64,000 nucleotides of DNA from Stenocarpella maydis (Eukaryota > Ascomycota > Sordariomycetes > Diaporthales > Diaporthaceae), in assembly GCA_002270565.1 (NCBI GenBank), contig NQMI01000004.1:124001-188000 (forward strand). The letters run 5' to 3'. The position numbers and the translations under genes are program-made. The first letter of the stretch is position 1. Each line of letters begins with the position of its first letter. Under the pieces are notes generated by a model. It worked only from the letters and a program-made list of their open reading frames with translations, made no database searches and had not been told where the DNA came from. Shown here piece by piece: positions 57,022 through 64,000 of this stretch.

Positions 57022-57561
57022 GCGACACCCTGCTGGAGGTGTTACCGCCCGCAGCGGTACCTGTGACGCTCAGCATGTAAGCCCGAGGGCAGGCTGCATG
57101 CAGGAGCCGAGAAGGATTCCTTGGCTTCGTTGTCCGAGCCTTGACGGGCTGTGTCACCGGCCACAACGGGTTACCGGGGAGCCAGCCCAAGCCGGAATTA
57201 GCACCAAGAATATTAAGGTTATATATGCTCGTGGCTTGGCTTTCCCCAGGACGATATAAGCAGGAACATGCACATTGCATGCACTGCATCATGCAGAGAC
57301 AGTCTCAACGCCACAATCCGGAGCTCGCGAAGCTGGGTGCCAGTCATCAGTTGATTGATATCAATAATCGCGCGCTGAGAAATGCTGCTGGTGTTTGCTT
57401 CGAAGACCTGGAACGTTGTGATTTAATTGAATATCTGGTATCTATGGTAACAACGCCTCCCAGGTTTCCCCTTGACGGGATCACTAGTCATTAAACGCAA
57501 TAGCCAAGCCATTTCCACTACTGAAACAAGCCCTCCAAGTGTCCCACGGCAGTGGGCTGAA
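57022..57561. other. Convergent 3' spacer
   Basis: Between the GH28 gene and the small secreted protein gene. Nothing recognised. Confidence 0.5.
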
Positions 57562-58291
57562 TCAAAGGGCCACAGCAACGCCGAGAACACCGGCAAGGAC
57601 GGCACCGACAATCCCGGCCTCGCGGAGAGGTGCGCCGGCCGTCGCAACCGACGGGGAGGCAGAGCCGGTGCCGGTAGAGCTAGACGAGCCGGACTCGGTG
57701 GCGGTGCCGGTTGATGAGCCCGTCGCAGAGGCCGCGCTGCCGCTGTGGGTGGTGGTGGCGTCGGCGGTGGCGGCAGTTGTTGTAGCTTCGGCCCCGAGGT
57801 CCGAGCTGCAGACGGTGATCTCGGAGACTGCAGCGCTGGGGGGTTAGCCTACATCAAAGAACCAAGGAACAAGTGCCAGATGCGTCTGGGGGCTGCTTAC
57901 CGGCGTCGGCGTACTGCGGGCATTGGCTGATGGCACTCATGAGCTCGGCGCTGGACGCCGAGTACCACGAGAGCACGGCGCTTGTGTAGCTGGCGTAGTC
58001 GCTGCTGAGCGAGGCGGGGACCGAGGTCGCGCCGCAGAGGTTGGACTCGATGTTCCCCTGCTCCCACTGCATAAGGTCACCACTGGGTATTGGGATGTCG
58101 GTGGCAATGCTCATGATGGCGTCCTGGCACTCATCCTCGGGGAGTTCGCCCGATGTGGCGGTGGGTGCTGCGGCGGAGTCGGTCTGGCGAGCGACCAGGA
58201 GATCACGCCTGATGGCCATGTGCCCCGGGAACAGGTTGGCGGAAGCAGAGACGGAGGCGGCAAGGGCCGCGATGACGAGTTGGGAGTGCAT
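57562..58291 (-). CDS. Small secreted GPI-type protein, infection-structure-specific-protein-like
   Basis: Exons 58291-57901 and 57827-57562 give 218 residues. Signal peptide MHSQLVIAALAASVSASA. The middle domain has four Cys in the pattern CQDAIMSI, LCGATSVPASLSSDYASYTSAVLSWY, CPQYA and VC, like fungal secreted proteins annotated as infection-structure-specific (DUF7735-like; recalled from family resemblance, not searched). A Ser/Thr-rich stalk and hydrophobic tail (GIVGAVLAGVLGVAVAL) suggest GPI anchoring. The acceptor at 57828 was preferred to 57836 because only it keeps the phase and the C-terminal Cys and GPI-like tail. Confidence 0.75.
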
Positions 58292-59282
58292 CTTTGCTGC
58301 TTGGGATGGCGGAGCGACGCTGGGCAATGGGGAAATACTAGCAGGGCGAACCGGTCACTCGAGATCGCAAGGGGGATAACTATCGAAGGTATTTATTTGC
58401 TCGTCAAGGCCGAGTCTGGTTCACGCTACAGGTCGTGCCTGCAGTGCAGAAATTGGCAGGAATGGAATCCCAGCACGCCGCGACCACAATAGGACCTCGT
58501 CTGTCCTAGGCCGTCCGGCGTCTCGGCTCATTTCATCCTGTCCAGATCGAGACTCGCGTTAGCACGTTGGCAAGGCAGCAGGGCAGGGCGTCTGGACGCC
58601 AGGAAAAGGGGCGATGACCGGTAGGATTCGAGAGCGCCACATCACCATTGTGTAGAAGAGGCTGCCCCCCTTGTTAGTTATGTATCGCCTACTGACTAGA
58701 GGTCGAGCTGGCCCAACAGGAGTGGGATGCGGCTCGTCTCCGCTTGGCTGCCTCGGCCGTGGAGACCGCAACAATTCTTCTGCCTGGACGAGGTGAACCG
58801 CCGTGTCGATCCGGCAGTCGGCCTGCAGGCTGGGAAAACCCCAGCACGGCCTGTTATTGCCACTCATGCGAGGGGCGCATGGTGGACCCGTCGAATCCTC
58901 CGGCATAACCAGAGACAGCCCAAAGACACTTGTACTATTAGCATGTGCGGAACTAGTCGGCAGGCGCCACGGCTGGGCGCCACATTCCGTCCTTCCAACA
59001 ACATACCTGGAATTCATATCTGGTTCAGGAATGGTGCACAGAGCCCAATGGCCTTGTCCACTTATCTCAGGAGCCTCCCAGCCGAGCTCAAGCTGACAAC
59101 ACCATCATTGGTGGCAATAATGCCAGGAATCAAACTGCACACAAAACACGTACAAATGCACACTCTTTTCAACTAGGACACGGATACATTGAGGCAACAC
59201 GAGTTCCATATGACGGCTGCGACGAGTAAAACTAAAGAGATGGAGAGCGAAACACGTTCCCCCCTGGAAGATGACGCCAAAA
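58292..59282. other. Spacer, no gene seen
   Basis: Promoter of the secreted-protein gene and 3' flank of the tRNA gene. Overlapping ORFs at 58559-59176 have no support. Confidence 0.5.
59279..59282 (-). terminator. Pol III terminator of the tRNA gene
   Basis: TTTT on the minus strand starts directly after the tRNA discriminator base (59283). Confidence 0.75.
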
Positions 59283-59293
59283 TGAATTCGCCC

Positions 59294-59304
59294 GGGATCG
59301 AACC
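59294..59304 (-). promoter_or_regulatory. Pol III B box of the tRNA gene
   Basis: GGTTCGATCCC in the T arm fits the GWTCRANNC core. The two inserts put it about 130 bp from the A box, longer than usual but within what Pol III can use. Confidence 0.8.
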
Positions 59305-59318
59305 GGGGACCTTGACGG

Positions 59319-59356
59319 ACTGCTGCGAACAAGCCACAGAGTTCATATTCACATAT
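59319..59356 (-). other. Canonical 38-nt tRNA intron after position 37
   Basis: Lies one base 3' of anticodon CAC, the standard eukaryotic site cut by the tRNA splicing endonuclease. It contains two GTG trinucleotides that could pair with the anticodon in the pre-tRNA. Confidence 0.75.
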
Positions 59357-59375
59357 TGTGAACGTCACGTGATAA

Positions 59376-59430
59376 CTTTAATGAGTTAGCATGGAGAGAC
59401 TTGACCGGGCGGTTGTGAGACAGAACATAC
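59376..59430 (-). other. 55-nt spliceosomal-type intron candidate in the tRNA D-loop
   Basis: Starts GTATGT (59430-59425), contains GCTAAC (59390-59385) as a branch-site match 9 nt before the end, and closes with TTAAAG (59376). Size and signals match the mRNA introns in this window. The AAG end is weaker than CAG/TAG, but the S1 nuclease gene here also uses an AAG acceptor. Exact GT-AG removal restores AGTGG-TTATCAC. Eukaryotic tRNA introns normally sit only after position 37. Confidence 0.7.
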
Positions 59431-59441
59431 CCACTACACCA
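59431..59441 (-). promoter_or_regulatory. Pol III A box of the tRNA gene
   Basis: TGGTGTAGTGG matches TRGYNNANNNG and ends exactly at the border of the D-loop insert. Confidence 0.75.
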
Positions 59442-59448
59442 CGAATCC

Positions 59449-60378
59449 TTGTCGCCGAGGTTAGTTTCACATACATGACTCAAACTTGAATGTGGCATCT
59501 TGCTCCCCAGGGGACGCTGAGGGTCAAGTAGGCTGTATATAATAACACAATATATCATCCCTCGGTAATCTCTTCCACGGCTCTAGGAATATGACTTGCT
59601 GCAAGGCAGGCAATACACCAATTTGAATATCCATGGCAGATGCGCCCTTAGTAGAACATCCAACACGCTGAGGACCCCAAGCCGCCTACTCAAGCAGTTT
59701 CCACATGATGGTGGTGCTGCAACCTCTCTCGTGGGCGTTTTCCTTGTGTAGCCATCGTTTTTGAGATTGTAAGACTCGGAGACGAGGCCCCAGGGTGGCT
59801 GGGAATTCAAGGGAAGGTTTCTCACGCTCTCCGCATGCAGGCGGTTGCCCACGACAACAGTATCTGACCTGCCGCTGGAGCGAGACCGGCCATGCGAAGC
59901 CCCAAGCCTGGGGCGCACCGCTTCTCTGCCGTCGATGGCACAAGTTGATGATTCCATACATCGCGTTTATTAGTGACTGTGCAGCGGTGCCAGATCCGGT
60001 AAATTCCTCTTACCCCCCCCCCCCCAAGTAAAAGCAGTACCTAACTGAGGAACATGCGTCCAAGCCCATGTTCCCCATTAGGTCGGTAACTTGACAAATG
60101 CAATCAACGGACTTCATCAAAAACAACGCTTGGGTATGTTACAACCAAGAAGAGAGTAGAGAATCTCTAGTACTAGCCTGCGGCCCAGTGATTACTCCCG
60201 AGCGAATCACTTGAGCGTACTATTGAGCTCCCTCAACCACAGCCACGTCCAGGAATTGTCTCTTTTAACTCTTCCCATCGTCCAATAATTATTCCCAGAA
60301 TTGTAGTTGGTGAAAGGAGAAAATATGCCATCAACCTCCAAAACTCCCGTTTCTCAAACAACCATGGGCCTTCTTGTT
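59449..60378. other. Spacer between tRNA and CDP-DAG synthase genes
   Basis: Contains a C-run (about 60015-60025). Short ORFs on both strands (59583-59961) look like chance frames. No other RNA gene seen. Confidence 0.5.
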
Positions 60379-62072
60379 TCACCTTTTGGCTGGGAGAGCC
60401 TGGTCCAGACATGACAGGACCTAAGGCGTGTGTTAGTGGGAGGCTATGCTAGACGGCTGCAAGGGGTCCTATGCTCACCTCATCTCCCAAGGCGCCTTGG
60501 TTGCCAAGGTACCTCGCCATGTTACGAACGAGCTCAATCTGCTCGTCCACGGTCAAGCCGGTGATGGCAGTCTCCAACACACCACCGAGCCCAACCTTGT
60601 GGGTGGCGATGAAGGAGTGGTAGTACATGAAGGTGAAGAATCCCATGATGAACTGACAGTCCATGCGATCGGTCATGCCGCCGTGCCCAGGAATCGAGTG
60701 GCCAAAGTCCTTGATCTTGAACGTGCGCTTGAGTCCCGAGGCGAAGAAGCCCCCGAACGGTGCGATCAGAGAAGCAAAGGTGGCAAAGACCATGGTGTGG
60801 ATCTGCATGGGCTCCATGGTGATGCTGAACTGGGTGCCATCCGGGAGGAAGAACAGGTGAGGGAGCTCGTACTTGTAGGGGAGGAACACGGGGTTGGGCT
60901 CGCACTGCAGACCGGTAAAGACGTTTGCGCCAAAGTCCTGGATACAATTAGCGTGAGCCACTACTAGGAAGGGATAGAACAACGTCAGTAGACGGGGGCT
61001 GCTTACATTGACAGGACATGTGAAATAGCCGCTGCGCATCATCAAATTGGTCAGTGCATAGCCGAAGATGACGGTAAAGACCCAGGCGCCGACAAAACCC
61101 TCGACGGTCTTCTTGGGGGACAGCTTGATGAGCTGGGTGCGGCCAAAGGTGATACCGCAGATGTAGGCGAAGATATCGTTTGTGATGACAAGGGCGGCGG
61201 GCAGGAAAAACCAAACCAGGCCCTCCAGAACATTGTTCATGATGAAGTGGGCCTGGACCACAATGATCAGAAGCGCCATGTGAGTCCATGCAAACTGGGT
61301 GAATTGGAACTTCAGATGGCCGCCCTTGAGGGAGCCGACAAAAAAGACGAAGCCTGTGGGTGAGCGTCAGCACCGGGTTCCCCCTGAGAGGATACGGGTT
61401 CACGCAGGACTCCGGCCTACCGATGATATAGAGCATGAAGCTGATGAAGCGGTGGTGCGTGGCCAGTGGCAGGAGCACCTTGTCCACAAGCACAACATGC
61501 TTGAAGTAGTAGATGACGCTTTCTCCGTACAGAAAGTACATGGTGGTGGCGAGCCAGTACCAGTTCAAACTCTTGGTGGACCGCAGCTGGCGGGCTCGGG
61601 AGGGGACGCTCGCAATGGCGATGACCTCCTTGAAGGAGATGATCTGGATGACGGTGATGATGAGGATAACGTATATGTGGCCCATGAAGAGGGCGGCGAA
61701 GAAGCCGCCGATCATGAGCAGCGTCCATATTGTCCTTGTTATGAAGTTTTGCTTCTTCTTTTCGTACTCGTTCTGGGGTGGCTGAGCGGCTTCTTTCTGC
61801 ATATGAGCAAAGATGGTCAGCGGGCCGGACAGAGCAGAGGGGTGCCAGGCAGGGAGAGAGGGGGACAGGCCGACGCGACTGTGCGCAACCACCAGGCATG
61901 GGTGCAGAGAGTGGCATACCTCAGCTATCTGGTCCATGTGCGGCGGCGACTTTGCCTTTGGGGAGCCCTCCTGGCTGGCCTCGCTGTGCTCGCTGAAGCT
62001 GGCGCGACGGCCGTCGACGCTGCCGTTGCCTTTCCGATGGGCAAACTTGACGCCCCTACGTCCGTTCCCCAT
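60379..62072 (-). CDS. CDS1: Phosphatidate cytidylyltransferase (CDP-diacylglycerol synthase)
   Basis: Makes CDP-diacylglycerol from phosphatidic acid and CTP (EC 2.7.7.41) in the ER membrane, feeding synthesis of PI, PS, PG and cardiolipin. Exons 62072-61920, 61796-61421, 61353-61007, 60937-60479 and 60420-60379 give 458 residues, close to the yeast enzyme. The N-terminal 50 residues are basic and disordered, then multiple membrane helices follow (TRTIWTLLMIGGFFAALFMG onward). Key blocks: NDIFAYICGITFGRTQLIKLSPKKTVEGF and the CDS signature KRTFKIKDFGHSIPGHGGMTDRMDC. The last small exon (VLSCLDQALPAKR) was chosen over reading through to TAG at 60449-60451 because donor GTGAGC follows GDE and the tail matches relatives. 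Likely essential and intact. Confidence 0.93.
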
Positions 62073-63449
62073 TGTGAACTAGGGAAGGGCAAGAGAGGCG
62101 GAGGTCTGTCTGGTCCCTGCGGCGGCCTGGTGAGGTTCTCGCGGGAGCAGAGGGCGCAGAGGGCGTTGCGCTCGAAGGCGGCGCTGCCCCGAGGGTGCGT
62201 GGCAGAGATGGACAAGGCGTTCGACAACTGCTTAGCAAGCTACCATGTCTGTCTGGTGGGGGTGGCGCAGGAGCTGGTAGGGCAGGGCTGGCGTGTTATC
62301 AGCGCGCGGGTGAGGCTGTCGTTGGTGACAGTGTAGCGGGAGGGGAGTGTCGGGCGCAACGCTGGAATCAGAGTGAGAGAGTAGACACGGTGATGCAGTG
62401 CGGCTGGAGTGACCGCTCGGATGGAGTGGAGTGGAGTTTTACATGAATGCAGTGGGATTCTTGGCGGGCGCTGCAGTTTGCACATTGGCCCGTCAGCTAC
62501 GTCAGTACTTAGTACGTCAGCTCACAGAGTGCCCGGTCCTGCCGTGGGGCTCGGGCTTAGGCCACCCAGCAACCCCGACCCGAGGCCTCTTTGTGCTGAG
62601 CAAGAGACCTCACCCACACACGTGCGAGGCCTGGGTGTGGCTGGGAACGGGGCTTGAAGGCTGGCTAATACTAATAAGCACCTGCATGGGCACCAGGCTG
62701 CTTCCGGTAGCTGAATCGCCTTGATCACGACCTATCTGTCTACCTAGGGACCTATCTGTCTACCTAGGGACCTATCTGTCTACCTAGGTGCCTACCCGGG
62801 TATAATAAGTACCTGGGTATACCATCACCGGCACATTGGAAGCTGTCTCGCAAAGGGACTCTCGCCCTTGGAGGTTCAAGGCGACGATCCGACCGTGCTG
62901 CCGAGTATATCACCTCTACAGCAGTGCTGCAGTGCTGTTGTTTGGCGCTGGCGGGCATGGACCCTGGATCTTCTGTACACTGCACATGTACACTATATAG
63001 TGTACTAGTTGACGCTTGCTCCACCTGCAGAGCTATCGTCATGAGTGATGCAATTCCAGATCACAAAGTCTGGGACCTGCTTCCTCGCATGTGAAGTGTG
63101 GCGCTAGCCTATCATCGCCCGGCCACCCGACACCTGCGATAAGCTGATAAAGACCACCAGACCAAGACCCTTCCTTGCGCGCCCTGCTCTTCAAAGTAAA
63201 TCCCCCAGACGGAAAAGAACCCCCACCACAAACTCCATCATCACGACCATTGTCTCTTGACAGCCCCGCCTCTGCCCTAGAGGTCCTTCGGAACCCCCAC
63301 TAGGCTACGAACCTGCATATTGCCGATCAGACCCACGTCTCTCGAGTCTGTGCCGGCAGCCTTCTTCTGCGGCCGTCTTCGGAGTTGGAAACTCTGATAT
63401 GAATCCCATGCCGCGACCATAGCCGTACTGGTAGCCTGCGCTTGTCAAG
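62073..63449. other. Divergent promoter region between CDS1 and cyclin genes
   Basis: Contains the 20-bp tandem array at 62731-62790 and CCTAGG-rich flanks, then AT-rich and GC-rich leader sequence. ORFs here are unsupported. Confidence 0.6.
62731..62790. repeat. Three tandem 20-bp units, each with a CCTAGG palindrome
   Basis: Unit CCTATCTGTCTACCTAGGGA at 62731, 62751 and 62771; the third ends TACCTAGGTG. Each unit carries the core of the palindrome found in other spacers of the window. Confidence 0.95.
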
Positions 63450-64000
63450 ATGGCGCCAACGGGCCCCAGGTCGTCGGCCACACAACGAAGACCTAGCCCC
63501 CCGCCCGCTCCCGAAGAGCCGCTTCCGCCGAGGGGACCCAACCCGGGCAATCTGAACGTCTCGAACCAGTACACATTCGAACAGGAAATACGGCGATTGC
63601 AGAAGGAGTACGGATGTGACCCTGCCAGGGAGGACAGTTATAGGATACAGGGTGTTCAGCTGATAGAGTCCGTCCGTCAGGCCTTGCGTCTGTAGGTTCC
63701 GCCCTCGACACCGCCATGCACTCCTCCGCCTTTCTGCGGCCAGCTCTGACCGGCAACACAGGCCCGTCAAGACATTTACTACTGCTTGCACTTACTACCA
63801 CCTCTTCCGCCTCTGTCACCGGGACGCCGAGTACAACTACCAGGATGCGTCCCTAGCCTCGCTATTCATGGCATGCAAGGTCGAAGACACCATCAAGAAG
63901 TCCCGCGAGATATTGTGCGCCGCATACAACATAAAAAACCCCACGCAGCCTACAACACAGGACGACAAGGTAGGCCATTAGTGGGCCCGGTCGGTCGTGT
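63450..64000 (+). CDS. Cyclin-box protein, 3' end outside the window (CTD-kinase beta/Ctk2-like)
   Basis: Start ATG 63450. Exons 63450-63691 and 63762-63969, with intron 63692-63761 (GTAGGT...ACACAG) that splits a Leu codon; another intron starts at 63970 (GTAGGC) and runs to the window end. The visible protein has a Pro-rich N-terminus, then the cyclin fold: RIQGVQLIESVRQALRLPVK, TACTYYHLFRLCHR, DASLASLFMACKVEDTIKK and ILCAAYNIKNPT. The ACKVEDT block is diagnostic of transcription-type cyclins (C, K, L, T). Best guess is the cyclin subunit of the RNA polymerase II CTD kinase; the subtype is not certain from this fragment. Confidence 0.82.

Larger units (their letters stand above)
59283..59448 (-). 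tRNA. tRNA-Val (anticodon CAC) split by two inserts
   Basis: Read on the minus strand. Acceptor GGATTCG (59448-59442) pairs with CGAATTC (59290-59284), with one G-T pair; discriminator A at 59283. D stem GTG pairs with CAC, with a T-T apposition at 13-22. Anticodon stem TGACG (59366-59362) pairs fully with CGTCA (59317-59313). Loop TTCACA gives anticodon CAC (59360-59358). Variable AGGTC, T arm CCCGG-TTCGATC-CCGGG. Two inserts interrupt it: 55 nt in the D-loop (59376-59430) and 38 nt after position 37 (59319-59356). Removing both leaves exactly 73 nt. The D-loop then reads AGTGGTTA, as in fungal tRNA-Val. The A box and B box are intact. The gene is either functional with a very unusual intron or a disrupted copy. 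Confidence 0.85.

Noticed and set aside
59324..59353. Reading the second tRNA insert as a 30-nt GT-AG intron
   Set aside because: Too short for the spliceosome, lacks a branch site and would not restore the anticodon stem; the canonical 37/38 intron of 38 nt does.
1..64000. CRISPR arrays, rRNA, intact transposons, secondary-metabolite cluster
   Set aside because: No repeat-spacer pattern, rRNA-like sequence, transposase or reverse transcriptase motif, or synthase gene was seen; the lone P450 and SDR are not next to a backbone enzyme.

Overview
The window is nuclear DNA of a filamentous ascomycete (Pezizomycotina, most likely a Sordariomycete). The signs are short introns (about 47-150 nt) with GTATGT/GTRAGT donors, CTAAC/CTGAC branch sites and AG acceptors, kilobase-scale spacers rich in microsatellites, an NLR-like NACHT gene, and many secreted carbohydrate-active and GPI-anchored proteins. 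I cannot place it to genus. There is no operon structure; each gene is its own unit. Gene models below were built by joining ORFs at splice signals that restore conserved motifs and codon phase.

Layout. 0-6.3 kb: a large coiled-coil membrane protein, a broken Fic/Doc-family relic, and a 5'-unresolved small gene. 6.3-10.3 kb: an S1/P1 nuclease (+) converging on a Ser-rich GPI-anchored wall protein (-). 12.6-20.0 kb: an AAA+ ATPase (-) and a damaged NACHT/NLR gene (+), divergent across a duplicated spacer. 20.7-29.6 kb: a short-chain dehydrogenase (+), a GH76/DFG5-type wall mannosidase (-), a single-pass membrane protein (-) and a GH47 mannosidase (+). 30.4-38.4 kb: a cytochrome P450 (+), a Cys-rich P1B heavy-metal ATPase (-) and a subtilase (-). 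39.6-44.2 kb: a frameshifted alpha/beta hydrolase (+) and an F-box protein (+). 44.2-50.7 kb: a gene-poor, microsatellite-rich spacer. 50.7-58.3 kb: an MFS transporter (+), a GH28 exopolygalacturonase (+) and a small secreted GPI-type protein (-). 59.3-64 kb: a tRNA-Val gene (-), CDP-diacylglycerol synthase (-) and the start of a cyclin gene (+) that runs off the window.

The most unusual object is the tRNA-Val(CAC) gene at 59283-59448 (-). Besides a canonical 38-nt intron after position 37, its D-loop is split by a 55-nt insert that looks like a spliceosomal mRNA intron (GTATGT ... GCTAAC ... AAAG). Exact removal of both inserts leaves a 73-nt tRNA with all arms paired, apart from one T-T apposition at 13-22, both Pol III boxes present, and a TTTT terminator directly after it. 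Other points of interest are the Fic/Doc relic with three lesions, an NLR gene whose conserved reading frame crosses one UGA and one splice-phase break, a CxxxCC metal-binding array on the P1B ATPase, several stop-free 3n introns, and a dispersed 10-bp palindrome (TACCTAGGTA) found only in spacers.

Functionally the window mixes housekeeping (lipid precursor synthesis, N-glycan trimming, cyclin), wall and secretion functions (GH76, GPI proteins, GH28, S1 nuclease, subtilase) and stress or defence functions (P1B ATPase, NLR). I see no biosynthetic gene cluster, CRISPR array or intact transposon.
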